From Streptomyces sp. NRRL S-244 (lineage in GTDB: Bacteria; Actinomycetota; Actinomycetes; Streptomycetales; Streptomycetaceae): a stretch of 64,000 nt of DNA. The translations under genes and the position numbers were made by a program. Shown here in pieces: positions 25,264-33,903 of this stretch; the first letter of the stretch is position 1, and each line of letters begins with the position of its first letter. The notes beneath the pieces were generated by a model. It was given only the letters and a program-made list of their open reading frames with translations, did no database searches and was not told the DNA's origin. Where the stretch lies: assembly GCF_000717915.1 (NCBI RefSeq), contig NZ_JOCX01000001.1, positions 248,001 to 312,000 on the forward strand. The letters are read 5' to 3'.

Positions 25264-26664
25264 CTACGCGGGCGTCGGCCGCGGGGAGTCGGCCGGGTCC
25301 GCCGGCGCGGCGGAGGGTACGGAGGCGGACGCGGGCCGGGCCGGGGCCGCGATCAGGCGGGTGCGCTCGCGGGTCAGGGCCTGGGGGCGCAGGCGGAGGA
25401 TCTGGGTGAGGCCCAGGAGCTCCACCGCGAAGACCGACGAGAAGGCGATCCGGTAGTCGTCGCCGGTGGCGTCCAGGAGGAGGCCGACCGCCAGCAGGGT
25501 CGTCATCGAGGCCAGGAAGCCGCCCATGTTCGTCAGGCCCGACGCGGTGCCCTGGCGCTCCGGCGGGTTCGCCGGGCGGGCGAAGTCGAAGCCGATCATC
25601 GAGGCCGGGCCGCACGTGCCCAGGACGACGCACAAGGTGACGAGGAGCCACATCGGGGCGTGCGGGCCGGGGTAGGCCAGGGTCGAGGCCCACAGCAGCG
25701 CCGTGATCGCCACCGTGCCCAGGGCCAGGGGGATCCTCGCCGACTGGCGGCGGCCTATCAGTTGGCCGTAGACGAGGCCGAAGGCCATGTTCGAGGCCAC
25801 CACCAGGGTCAGCAGCCCCGCCGCGGTGGTCCGCGCCAGCCCCTGGTCCTCGACCAGGAACGGCATGCCCCACAGCAACAGGAACACCATCGCCGGGAAC
25901 TGCGTCGTGAAGTGCACCCACAGGCCCAGGCGGGTGCCGGGTTCCTTCCAGGAGTCCCGGATCTGGCGGCGTACGAAGCCCTGGCCCGCGCCCCCCGCCG
26001 AGGGCGGTTCGTGGCCTTCCGGGTGGTCCCGGAGGAAGAGCGTCAGGGGGATCAGGACCGCCACGCCGGCCACCGCGCTGCCCGCGAACGCCTGGACCCA
26101 GCCGACCCCGTGCAGGACGGGGGCCAGCACCAGCGTGGAGACCAGGTTGCCGGCCATGCCGACCAGCCCCGCCAGCTGCGCCATCAGCGGGCCGCGCCGG
26201 GCCGGGAACCACCGGGTGCCCAGCCGCAGGACGGATATGAAGGTCATCGCGTCGCCGCAGCCCAGCAGGGCGCGGGCCGCGAGGGCCATCCCGTACGAGG
26301 GCGAGAGCGCGAAGCCGATCTGGCCGGCCGTGAACAGGACCGCGCCCAGCGTCAGCACCTTCTTGGTGCCGAACCGGTCCACCATCAGCCCCACCGGCAC
26401 CTGCATGCCCGCGTACACCAGGAGTTGGAGGATGGAGAAGGTCGAGAGCGCCGAGGCGTTGACGTGGAAGCGGTCCGCCGCCTCCAGTCCGGCCACGCCC
26501 AGGCTCGTACGGAAGATCACCGCGACGAAGTAGACGGCGACGCCGATGGACCAGACGGCCACCGCCTTCCGGCCGCCGGGCGGGTCCCGGAAGACGCCGT
26601 TGACGCCGTTGACGCCGTTGACTCCGCCGCCCCCGTTACCGCCGTTGCCGCCGTTCCCGCTCAC
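25264..26664 (-). CDS. MFS transporter
   Basis: A 466-residue major facilitator with about 12 hydrophobic segments. The conserved loop 2-3 motif reads GLMVDRFGTKKVLTLGA, and the topology has two six-helix halves separated by a cytoplasmic linker (RDHPEGHEPPSAGG). The N-terminus is unusual: Gly/Asn repeats (GNGGNGGNGGGG) followed by VNGVNGVNGV. GTG 26664 overlaps the stop of the upstream GntR gene (GTGA), so regulator and transporter form a coupled operon. Substrate unknown; the FadR-type regulator suggests an organic acid. Confidence 0.92.
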   Translation of the reverse strand: MSGNGGNGGNGGGGVNGVNGVNGVFRDPPGGRKAVAVWSIGVAVYFVAVIFRTSLGVAGLEAADRFHVNASALSTFSILQLLVYAGMQVPVGLMVDRFGTKKVLTLGAVLFTAGQIGFALSPSYGMALAARALLGCGDAMTFISVLRLGTRWFPARRGPLMAQLAGLVGMAGNLVSTLVLAPVLHGVGWVQAFAGSAVAGVAVLIPLTLFLRDHPEGHEPPSAGGAGQGFVRRQIRDSWKEPGTRLGLWVHFTTQFPAMVFLLLWGMPFLVEDQGLARTTAAGLLTLVVASNMAFGLVYGQLIGRRQSARIPLALGTVAITALLWASTLAYPGPHAPMWLLVTLCVVLGTCGPASMIGFDFARPANPPERQGTASGLTNMGGFLASMTTLLAVGLLLDATGDDYRIAFSSVFAVELLGLTQILRLRPQALTRERTRLIAAPARPASASVPSAAPADPADSPRPTPA

Positions 26665-27326
26665 CGGCCCGTCCCCCGCACCAGTGCCTCGACCCGGCCC
26701 ACGTGGCCCCGTACGGCCGCGGCCGCCGTCTCCGCGTCCCCGGCGCGCAGCGCCCGCAGGATCTCCGCGTGCTCGGCCAGCGACCGCTCCACCCTCTCGG
26801 GGTGCGCGTGCAGCAGGGCCACGCCCATCCGCAGCTGCCGGTCGCGGAGCTGGTCGTACAGCCGGCTCAGGATCTGGTTGCCGGCGCTGCGCACGATCTC
26901 GGCGTGGAAGCCCCGGTCGGCGGCCATCATCGCCGCGAGGTCCCCCTCGGCGGCGTGCCGGCGCTGCTCCTCCAGCAGTCCGGCGAGCCGCTCCAGCAGG
27001 CCCGGCGGCGCCGGCACGGCCCTGCGCACGGTGAACTCCTCGACCAGCAGCCGGGTTTCTATGACGTCGGCGATCTCCTGCGCGGAGACCGGCAGCACCA
27101 GCGCGCCCTTCTTCGGGTACAGCTTCAGCAGCCCCTCGGTCTCCAGCCGCAGCAGCGCCTCGCGGACCGGCGTACGGGACACCCCGACGGCGTCGGCGAG
27201 TTCGCCCTCCGTGAGGAGGGTGCCGCCCTCGTAGCGGCGGTCCACCAGCACGGCCTGCTTCACGTGTCGGTACACGCGCTCGGCGGCGGTGGCGGCGGCT
27301 TGGACGGGGGGTGCGGCTGGCGGCAT
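26661..27326 (-). CDS. GntR family regulator (FadR/FCD type)
   Basis: A 221-residue repressor: winged-helix domain in the first ~85 residues (LTEGELADAVGVSRTPVREALLRLETEGLL) and a helical FCD ligand domain after it (RLLVEEFTVRRAVP, ADRGFHAEIVRSAGN, HAEILRALRAGD). FCD members usually bind carboxylic acids or sugars acids, often with a metal. The start may be ATG 27326 or GTG 27332. No SD is visible, but a TATCTA-like -10 box lies only a few bases upstream of the GTG, so the mRNA may be leaderless. It probably controls itself and the coupled MFS gene. Confidence 0.9.
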   Translation of the reverse strand: MPPAAPPVQAAATAAERVYRHVKQAVLVDRRYEGGTLLTEGELADAVGVSRTPVREALLRLETEGLLKLYPKKGALVLPVSAQEIADVIETRLLVEEFTVRRAVPAPPGLLERLAGLLEEQRRHAAEGDLAAMMAADRGFHAEIVRSAGNQILSRLYDQLRDRQLRMGVALLHAHPERVERSLAEHAEILRALRAGDAETAAAAVRGHVGRVEALVRGTGR

Positions 27327-27471
27327 GCGCACAGGATAGATACATGAAGGGTGCACCGGTCGCCCCGTCCGGGATGTGGACAGCCGCCGCGCACCGCTGC
27401 ATCGAAGGGTGTACCCGGGCTTCGTCCGGCCGCAGGACGTAACGGGCCCCGCGCGCCGGGACGCTGGGGTC

Positions 27472-28677
27472 ATGGCCCACACGACCCTCTCCGCCCCCGA
27501 TGTGACCGCGACCCGGCTGCCCCTCCTCGACGTCCTGCGCGGCGCCGCCATCCTCGGCACGCTCATGACCAACGTCTGGATCTTCGCGTCCCCCGGCTCC
27601 GAGTGGGGCGTGCTCCAGGGCGGCCTGAACCCGCCCGACCCGCTCGCCGACCCCTCCGCCGCGCACCTCGCCGAGAGCGTCTTCCGCTTCCTCGCCGACG
27701 GGAAGTTCCTGTCCCTGCTGACGATCCTGTTCGGGGTGGGCCTGGCCATCCAGTACGACTCCGCCGCGCGCCGCGGCGAGCCCTGGCCAGGGCGCTACCC
27801 GCGGCGGGCCGCGTTCCTCTTCCTGGAGGGGACCGTCCACTTCGTCCTGGTCTTCGCCTGGGACGTGCTGATGGGGTACGCCGTCACCGCCCTGCTCGTG
27901 GCCTGGCTGCTGGCCCGCTCCGAGAGGGTGCGGCGGGCCGCGATGTGGACCGCGGGCGGGCTGCACCTGGCCCTGATCGGCCTCGTCACGCTCGGGAGCC
28001 TGGCCCGCCCTGAATCCGGGCCTCCCGCGGGCCCCGGTGCGGCGGCCGTCCGGCTGTACGCCGAGGGCGGCTACCTCGACCAGATCGCCTTCCGGCTCGG
28101 CCACGCCCCCGCGCTGCGCGTCGAGCCCGTCTTCTCCTTCGGGCTGCTGGTCTTCCTCTTCCTCCTCGGGGTCCGGCTGCATCGCGCCGGGGCCTTCGCG
28201 GCGAGCGCCGACGGGCGCCGGATCCGGGTCCGGATGGCCGGGTGGGGGCTCGGCCTCGGGCTGCCGCTGGGCACCGCCGCCGCCCTGGGCGGCCCCGACT
28301 TCTTCGTCCTGGGGCGCTACGGGATCGCCCCGCTGATCGCCGTCGGGTACATCGGCCTGATCGGCTGCGCCCTGGACCGCTTCCGGGTCCCGGGGGCCGG
28401 CGCGCTCGGCTCCGTCGGGCGCACCGCCCTGTCCTGCTACGTCGGCCAGAACCTGCTCTGCATGCTGCTCTGCTACGGCATCGGGCTCGGGCTCGCCGAC
28501 CGGCTGGGCGGGACCGGGCCCTGGTGGGTGATGGGCCTGTGGGCGGGGGTCGGCCTCGTCCTGGCCGCCGCGTCGCGGCTCTGGCTGCGCCGCTTCGAGC
28601 GGGGCCCGCTGGAGGCCGTACAGCACTGGGCGCTCAGCCCTCGTAACCCCCGTGGGCCCCTTGAGCAGCGCCCGTGA
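27472..28677 (+). CDS. DUF418 family membrane protein (YeiB-like)
   Basis: A 401-residue integral membrane protein. The start RLPLLDVLRGAAILGTLMTNVW is the typical DUF418/heparan-alpha-glucosaminide acetyltransferase-like first helix; the middle has several helices and the C-terminal DUF418 domain has SVGRTALSCYVGQNLL and ends near GPLEAVQHWALSP. ATG 27472 is preceded by a ctgggg motif. Function is uncharacterised; a role in acyl or sugar transfer across the membrane has been proposed for relatives. Its last 44 nt overlap the convergent inhibitor gene. Confidence 0.88.
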   Translation: MAHTTLSAPDVTATRLPLLDVLRGAAILGTLMTNVWIFASPGSEWGVLQGGLNPPDPLADPSAAHLAESVFRFLADGKFLSLLTILFGVGLAIQYDSAARRGEPWPGRYPRRAAFLFLEGTVHFVLVFAWDVLMGYAVTALLVAWLLARSERVRRAAMWTAGGLHLALIGLVTLGSLARPESGPPAGPGAAAVRLYAEGGYLDQIAFRLGHAPALRVEPVFSFGLLVFLFLLGVRLHRAGAFAASADGRRIRVRMAGWGLGLGLPLGTAAALGGPDFFVLGRYGIAPLIAVGYIGLIGCALDRFRVPGAGALGSVGRTALSCYVGQNLLCMLLCYGIGLGLADRLGGTGPWWVMGLWAGVGLVLAAASRLWLRRFERGPLEAVQHWALSPRNPRGPLEQRP

Positions 28678-28981
28678 CCTCCACCTCCACCTCCAGGACG
28701 AACTCGTCGTACGGGGCCTCCTGCGGATACGGCGGCCGGATCTGCGCGAAGCGGATCCGGGCCCGCCCGCCCGGGCAGCGGCCCCGGACGACGTACGTCC
28801 GCTCCAGCGGGGCGCCGGGCAGGACCTCCGCGGGCGGCGGGGACTCGCTCACATCGCTGACGGAGACGGCGTCCGCGTCCCCGGTGACCTGCCAGGTCCA
28901 CACGTACCCGCGCGCCCCGCGCCCGGTGAGCCGCAGCTCGTACGACTCACCGGCGCCGAGGGCGATCTGGCGTATCTCCAC
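28634..28981 (-). CDS. Chagasin-like (I42) cysteine protease inhibitor candidate
   Basis: A 115-residue beta-rich protein. Its layout matches the chagasin fold: ALGAGESYELRL strand, a BC-loop equivalent RGARGYVWTW (family: NPTTGY/FxW), a DE-loop region EVLPGAPLERTYVVRG and an FG-loop RPPYPQEAPYDEF (family: RPW), ending in EVEVEV strands. Chagasins block papain-like enzymes by inserting these three loops. The loops are divergent, so the call rests partly on the next gene upstream being a papain-like protease only 18 nt away on the same strand. GTG 28981 has ggaggt about 10 nt upstream. No signal peptide, matching the protease. It overlaps the convergent DUF418 gene by 44 nt. Confidence 0.65.
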   Translation of the reverse strand: MEIRQIALGAGESYELRLTGRGARGYVWTWQVTGDADAVSVSDVSESPPPAEVLPGAPLERTYVVRGRCPGGRARIRFAQIRPPYPQEAPYDEFVLEVEVEVTGAAQGAHGGYEG

Positions 28982-28999
28982 CCGCGAAGACCTCCCGGC

Positions 29000-30889
29000 T
29001 CAGGCGGGGCCGATCACCGGCCCCTCGTGCCAGCCCGCCCCGTCACGCCAGTAGTGCTGCAGCTGCCGGTCCGTGCGCAGGACGATGACCTCCAGGTTGA
29101 ACCCGAAACTGCCCTGGAGCATCCCGGTGACGGCGAGCGCGTCGTGGCCGAAGACGGCGCCGCGGCTCCAGGCGGAGCCGGAGGCGTTGCCGCGCCACCA
29201 GTGCTCGACGCGCCCGTCGGCGCCGACCGCGCAGAGCTCGTAGTTCCCGGCGGTGTCCTCGTCGGCCGCCCCGTACTGGGCCTCGATCAGGCAGGGCGCG
29301 GAGGTGATCGCGCTGCCGAAGACCTCGCCGGGGCGCCAGGCGAAGCCGTTCGGGTCGTCGCGCCACCACAGCTGCATCCGGCCGTCCGTACGGGTGGCGA
29401 CGAGGTCCAGGTGGCGGCTGCGGGTCTGGATCAGGGCGGGCCCGAAGTGGGCGATGGCGGAGGCGAAGCGGCCGCCGTCGTTCCAGGTCCAGGGGGCGCC
29501 GTTGATCCGCCACCAGTGGTTCAGACGGCCGTCGGCCGTGCGGACGACCGCCTCGAAGTTGCCCGGCTTGCCGTAGTCGCTCTGGATGAACGCCGGGGTC
29601 GAACCGATCGCGGCGTCGCCCGGCCCGAAGGCGCCGCCGTCGCGCCAGACGCCGGCGGACTGCTCGTAGTACCAGTGGCGCAGCCGGCCACCGGTGGTCA
29701 CGTGCAGGGACTCCATGTTCCGGTTGTACGTGGTCCCGGTGAAGGCGGGCTGGCCGGAGGCGTCGTTCGCGTACGACCGGGAGCGGGCCCACGGGAAGGG
29801 GGCGTCGCCCTCGCGCCACCAGTGCTGGAGGCGGCCGCCGCCGGTGGTGGCGCACAGCTCGAAGTTGCGGTGGGCGCGGCCGTTGCCGCTCTCGTAGACG
29901 TTGCCGGCGTGCAGGCGGCGCTTGCTCCACGGGTCGATGTTGGTGCCGCGCAGGCCGCACTTGGCCCAGTAGTCGATGTTGACCTCGCCGTAGGCGATGC
30001 GCCCGTACCCGCCGACGTGGTAGCCCGTACCCCAGGAGTTCTTGAACAGCCAGCAGCCCGCGGCGTCGTCGTAGCCGACGATCAGCACGCAGTGGCCGCC
30101 CGCGAGACGCTCGCTCGTGCGGTGGTAGACGCCGGAGCCGAGGCCGAAGAAGTCGTCGTACACGTCGAAGCAGGCGGTGAGCGGGCCGACGGTGTCGAGC
30201 CAGACCTTCTGCTGCCCGACGTCGCCGAGGCGGACGTAGTCGGTGATCCGGACGGTCCGGCCGGACCGGTCCCAGCTGGGCGTGTACTCGGCGCGCCAGG
30301 CGTCGCGGCGGTCGGCCGGGACGGTCGGCGGGGGCGGGGAGTAGGGCCAGCAGTCGGGATCGGCGAGGCCGCCGTTGTCCTTGACCCAGTCGAGGGCGGT
30401 CTCGGGGTTGGAGCCCTGGCCGCAGGTGAACTTCAGACCGTCGTGGACGTCCCCCTCTGAGCGCTTCGCCCAGACGTTGTGCTCGATGCGGGCCATGGAC
30501 TCGACGAGGCCCGCGGCCCCGAAGGCCCAGCAGGAGCCGCACGGGTCCTGGTCCTTGACCTTGGTGATCCAGGGCCAGCCCCAGCGGGTGCGCCAGTCGA
30601 CGGCGGCCGGGCGGGCCCCGGGTCCCGCCGGCGGCGTGTCGGGCAGCAGGCCGTGGGCGGCGCGGCGGCGGGTGAGATGCGGATTGGCGCTCTCGTGGCC
30701 GATGAGGGCCCGCAGGTCGATGGCGCCGATCTGCTCGGCGGGCGTGAGGTTCGTACCCGGTTCCAGGCCGAGGGAGGGCCGGGGTACGGGCTCCTCGTCG
30801 GCGAGATGTTCGATGACGGACCAGCGCGCTCGCCGCGATACGAGCTGCGCGCGTAGCTCCCCCACCGTCTGGACAGACTGCTCCGGCAT
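29000..30889 (-). CDS. Papain-like (C1) protease fused to a lectin-like repeat domain
   Basis: A 629-residue protein. After an N-terminal ~95-residue pro-region-like segment comes a C1 peptidase domain (about 96-325) with all catalytic residues: Gln114 and Cys120 in KDQDPCGSCWAFG, His266 in AGGHCVLIVGYDD and Asn284 in FKNSWGTGY. From about residue 340 to the end there are six ~48-residue repeats, each with Leu-X-His-Trp-Trp-Arg-like cores (LQHWWREG, LRHWYYEQ, LNHWWRIN, MQLWWRDD, VEHWWRGN, LQHYWRDG), resembling PLL-type fucose-binding beta-propeller lectins. No signal peptide is seen at ATG 30889. With the downstream inhibitor gene it forms a two-gene unit. Confidence 0.88.
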   Translation of the reverse strand: MPEQSVQTVGELRAQLVSRRARWSVIEHLADEEPVPRPSLGLEPGTNLTPAEQIGAIDLRALIGHESANPHLTRRRAAHGLLPDTPPAGPGARPAAVDWRTRWGWPWITKVKDQDPCGSCWAFGAAGLVESMARIEHNVWAKRSEGDVHDGLKFTCGQGSNPETALDWVKDNGGLADPDCWPYSPPPPTVPADRRDAWRAEYTPSWDRSGRTVRITDYVRLGDVGQQKVWLDTVGPLTACFDVYDDFFGLGSGVYHRTSERLAGGHCVLIVGYDDAAGCWLFKNSWGTGYHVGGYGRIAYGEVNIDYWAKCGLRGTNIDPWSKRRLHAGNVYESGNGRAHRNFELCATTGGGRLQHWWREGDAPFPWARSRSYANDASGQPAFTGTTYNRNMESLHVTTGGRLRHWYYEQSAGVWRDGGAFGPGDAAIGSTPAFIQSDYGKPGNFEAVVRTADGRLNHWWRINGAPWTWNDGGRFASAIAHFGPALIQTRSRHLDLVATRTDGRMQLWWRDDPNGFAWRPGEVFGSAITSAPCLIEAQYGAADEDTAGNYELCAVGADGRVEHWWRGNASGSAWSRGAVFGHDALAVTGMLQGSFGFNLEVIVLRTDRQLQHYWRDGAGWHEGPVIGPA

Positions 30890-31011
30890 GACCGGCCCCC
30901 CAGCTGACACCGTTCGTATGCGAGACCCGGGAGCGTCCATCGGGCGGCGGGGCGCGTCAAGGGTGTCTGCACGGTCGCGCGGTCGCACGGGGGGTCGTAC
31001 GAGGCGCCCGT

Positions 31012-31044
31012 CCGCCCCCGGCGTCGCAGGGACGCCGGGGGCGG
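31012..31044 (-). terminator. Hairpin after the heptad-repeat gene
   Basis: 14-bp stem CCGCCCCCGGCGTC / GACGCCGGGGGCGG with a 5-nt loop, 19 nt downstream (minus strand) of the repeat-protein stop codon. Confidence 0.78.
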
Positions 31045-31062
31045 GGGTGGGGCGGGTGGGGC

Positions 31063-32307
31063 CTACTCCGCCGGGGCGGGGGCGGCAGCGGCCGGCATGC
31101 CGGGCATGCCGAGGCCGGTGAACAGGGCGACCACGGTGGCGCCGAGGTCGTTCACGACGTCGTTGGCCTTGGTCCTGGCGTCGGTGGCGCGGCCGTTGGG
31201 ACCGGCCGCCTTGGCGACTTCGTCGACGGAAGCCTTGAGGTGGTCGACGGCGGCGATGACGGCGTCCACGCGGGCGGGATCCACGGCCTTGGGCTTCGCG
31301 GCGACGACCGGGGCGACGGCCGGGAGCGTGACGGGCTGCGCGACGGCGGCGGGCGGCTTGGCCGCTTCGGCCGGCTGCTTGGCGGCGTCGAGCGGGGGCT
31401 TGGCCACCTCCACGGGCGGCTTGGCAGCCTCAACGGGCGGCTTCGCAGCCTCCACGGGCGGCTTCGCGGCCTCAACCGGCGGCTTCGCGGCCTCGACGGG
31501 CGGCTTGGCCGCTTCCACCGGCGGCTTGGCGGCCTCAACGGGCGGCTTCGCAGCCTCCACGGGCGGCTTCGCAGCCTCCACAGGCGGCTTCGCGGCCTCC
31601 ACGGGCGGCTTCGCGGCCTCAACCGGCGGCTTCGCGGCCTCGACGGGCGGCTTGGCCGCTTCCACGGGCGGCTTGGCAGCCTCAACGGGCGGCTTCGCGG
31701 CGTCCACCGGCGGCTTCGCAGCCTCAACGGGCGGCTTCGCGGCGTCCACCGGCGGCTTCGCAGCCTCCACCGGCGGCTTCGCAGCCTCCACCGGCGGCTT
31801 CGCAGCCTCCACCGGCGGCTTCGCAGCCTCCACCGGCGGCTTCGCGGCGTCCGCCGGCGGCTTCGCCACCTCGGCCGGGGGTTCGTCCGCGGGCGGCTTC
31901 GGCAGGACCACCGGGGTCATCGGAGCGTTCGCCGGGGGCTTGGCCACGGCCTCCGGCACGGCGGGGGCCGCGGGGGCAGCCGGGGCGGCCGCCGCGAAGG
32001 TCTGCTTCAGGCCGGCGAGCGCCGCGTCGATCTTCTGCCTGTGCGCGGCCAGGTCCGCCTCCGGGAGCTTTCCGTCCGGCGACCTCAGGACCTCCCCGAG
32101 GAAGTTCGTGACAGGCGTGATCAGGCTGCCGGCGGACCCCAGGGAAGCCACCTGCGCGGTCAGCGCCTCGGCACCGGGGATGGCCTTCTTCGCCACCGGC
32201 GCCGACGGCTTCGCCGGGGCGACGGCCGCACCGGCCAGAGCGGGGGAAACGGACAGCAGCGTCACGCACAGGGCGGCGGGGAGGGTGTAGCGGGTGATGC
32301 GGTGCAA
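31063..32307 (-). CDS. Secreted Ala-Lys-Pro-Pro heptad-repeat protein
   Basis: A 414-residue exported protein. Signal peptide over about residues 1-25 (MHRITRYTLPAALCVTLL, cleavage after ALA). A ~100-residue helical domain follows, then about 23 tandem heptapeptides of the form AAKPPVE or AAKPPVD. A C-terminal ~90-residue helical domain (VDAVIAAVDHLKASVDEVAKA) ends in Ala/Pro. The Pro/Lys-rich middle would be an extended, basic wall-spanning stalk, like other actinobacterial surface spacers; this is inferred. TTG 32307 is used since aggagag lies about 6 nt upstream and the signal peptide begins there. No known domain was recognised. Confidence 0.8.
   Translation of the reverse strand: MHRITRYTLPAALCVTLLSVSPALAGAAVAPAKPSAPVAKKAIPGAEALTAQVASLGSAGSLITPVTNFLGEVLRSPDGKLPEADLAAHRQKIDAALAGLKQTFAAAAPAAPAAPAVPEAVAKPPANAPMTPVVLPKPPADEPPAEVAKPPADAAKPPVEAAKPPVEAAKPPVEAAKPPVEAAKPPVDAAKPPVEAAKPPVDAAKPPVEAAKPPVEAAKPPVEAAKPPVEAAKPPVEAAKPPVEAAKPPVEAAKPPVEAAKPPVEAAKPPVEAAKPPVEAAKPPVEAAKPPVEAAKPPVEVAKPPLDAAKQPAEAAKPPAAVAQPVTLPAVAPVVAAKPKAVDPARVDAVIAAVDHLKASVDEVAKAAGPNGRATDARTKANDVVNDLGATVVALFTGLGMPGMPAAAAPAPAE
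31365..31870 (-). repeat. 21-bp tandem repeat array with 147-bp higher-order unit
   Basis: About 23 head-to-tail 21-bp units encode AAKPPVE-type heptads. A seven-unit block starting at 31461 recurs nearly identically at 31608, an offset of exactly 147 bp, showing a recent duplication of a 7-unit segment. Both strands stay open across the array. Confidence 0.9.
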
Positions 32308-32599
32308 GTTCTCTCTCCTGTTCAGAGTGGCGGGGCATCGGGTGTGCCCCTGTCCACTCACCGCCACCCGGTCACATTCGGCAACCGGAAACCGGCCCTC
32401 GGATCCCCGAAACCTGCCCCGATCCACCGCCCCCACGGCCGCCACCTGCATGAATGGCTTCCCCTTTCAGCTCTGCCAGCAGTGCTGCACCCTCGTGACA
32501 CCATCACTCTCAGCAACCATCCCGCAGGAAGATCACAGCGTGCGCTCGAGGCCGCATGGGGCGAGTTCGGCGTCGGAGGGCCCCGTTAGGGTTTCCCGT

Positions 32600-33820
32600 A
32601 TGGGGACCTGGATCGCGCCGAGCGTCATAGAACGAGAGCTGTACGAAGCCAAGCTCAGGAACGACTGGCCCGCCTACTTCGACGCCCTGGCCGGCGCCTG
32701 GCTGTTCGTACCCATGGCCCGCGGCTACGTGGACGCGCACCCCACCTCGGTGCTGCTCGAACCCGCGTACTTCCCGCAGGTCCGCGCCCGTTGCTACGTG
32801 GCGTACACGGCGGGCATGCTGCCCGCCCCCACCGCCGACGGGGTCTTCTCCCGCCAGAGCCTCGCCTGGTTCGCCGCCAATTTCGAGCCGGGCGACCCTC
32901 CGTACCTGGCCATCAACCCCGGCAGCCCCTGCGAGGCCTTCCTGCCCGCAGCCCCCGGCGACCGCGCCGTCTGGAACGCCCACTGGGACCGGGCCCCCAC
33001 GTACGGCCTGGAGCAGAACAAGGTCCACGGCCTCCACGTCGGGGGACCGCTGCGCGGCCCCGCCGCGTTCGGGCTCGCCTGCGGGGCGCACCTCTCCGTA
33101 CGCAACGGCCTGTTCTGGAACGCCTTGGGCTACCACGGCGAGGGTTACAAGAAGGAGCGCGAGAAGCTCAAGGAGTACTGGGGCATCACCACGCGCGAGG
33201 AATGGCTGGTCAGCACCGAGCGACTGCTGACGGCGGACATGGTCAGCGCGGTATGGGAGTTCACCCTCCGGATCCGGACGGCCCTCGCCAAGGAGTTCGC
33301 CGGGCCGGTGGACATCGAGCACTGGCGGCACGCCGCCGAGGCAACCCTCCGGGCCAACGCCGAACGGGCGGCCGAGCCCCGGATCACCCCCGAAGGCGTC
33401 ACCGTCGCCCGGCCCCGCTCCGCAGCCGAGGTGGAAGGGGAGGTCGCCGGCGTGCAGCGGGTCATCGGCCGCATCACGCGCTACGAGCAGCGCTTCCGCG
33501 CCGACGGGATCCTCAGCGAGGGCAGGTTCGTCCGCTCCGTCGAGGCATGGGACTACGGGCGCGCCTCCCAGATGGCCCGCTGGGGCCTGGGCGCCCGCTT
33601 GTGCACGCTCCAGGAAGCCGAGGACGCCGTCGTGAGGGCCGGGAGGGTCTGCCGGCTCGCCTACCGCTCCTGGGAGGACCTCTCCGCCGGCTTCATCCTG
33701 GGACGCTGCCTCCAGTTCGACGAGGAGGAGTACGGGCACTGGTACACCGACATGGCCGCCACCCACCAGGCGCTGATGACCGATCCGGGCAGTCCCTGGC
33801 TCAACATCCCCTGGGACTAG
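32600..33820 (+). CDS. DUF1266 domain protein
   Basis: A 406-residue soluble protein. The C-terminal ~190 residues match DUF1266: SVEAWDYGRASQMARWGLGARLCTLQEAEDAV, then SWEDLSAGFILGR and HQALMTDPGSPWLNIPW. The N-terminal ~200 residues resemble an SseB-like domain (LAGAWLFVPMARGYV, PPYLAINPGSPCEAFLPA). Function of the family is unknown. ATG 32600 (MGTWIAPSVIEREL) is used. No partner genes are evident. Confidence 0.82.
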   Translation: MGTWIAPSVIERELYEAKLRNDWPAYFDALAGAWLFVPMARGYVDAHPTSVLLEPAYFPQVRARCYVAYTAGMLPAPTADGVFSRQSLAWFAANFEPGDPPYLAINPGSPCEAFLPAAPGDRAVWNAHWDRAPTYGLEQNKVHGLHVGGPLRGPAAFGLACGAHLSVRNGLFWNALGYHGEGYKKEREKLKEYWGITTREEWLVSTERLLTADMVSAVWEFTLRIRTALAKEFAGPVDIEHWRHAAEATLRANAERAAEPRITPEGVTVARPRSAAEVEGEVAGVQRVIGRITRYEQRFRADGILSEGRFVRSVEAWDYGRASQMARWGLGARLCTLQEAEDAVVRAGRVCRLAYRSWEDLSAGFILGRCLQFDEEEYGHWYTDMAATHQALMTDPGSPWLNIPWD

Positions 33821-33903
33821 GGAAAGCGGCCGCCTTCCCCGACTTTCCCCAGTAGCGGCGAATCCTTGGACGGGGTCGGAATGCCCCAACTAGCCTCGCC
33901 CGC

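Noticed and set aside
25264..28626. Minus-strand open frame running continuously through the MFS gene and past the GntR gene as one 1,120-residue protein
   Set aside because: Only the part after GTG 26664 reads as a transporter; the upstream part is a shadow of gntR and the DUF418 gene.
31097..32290. Plus-strand open frame encoding Gly-Gly-Phe-Ala-Ala-Ser-Thr repeats, antisense to the heptad-repeat gene
   Set aside because: It mirrors the 21-bp repeats of the minus-strand gene, and has no signal peptide, SD or known domain. The minus strand has a signal peptide and a proper SD.
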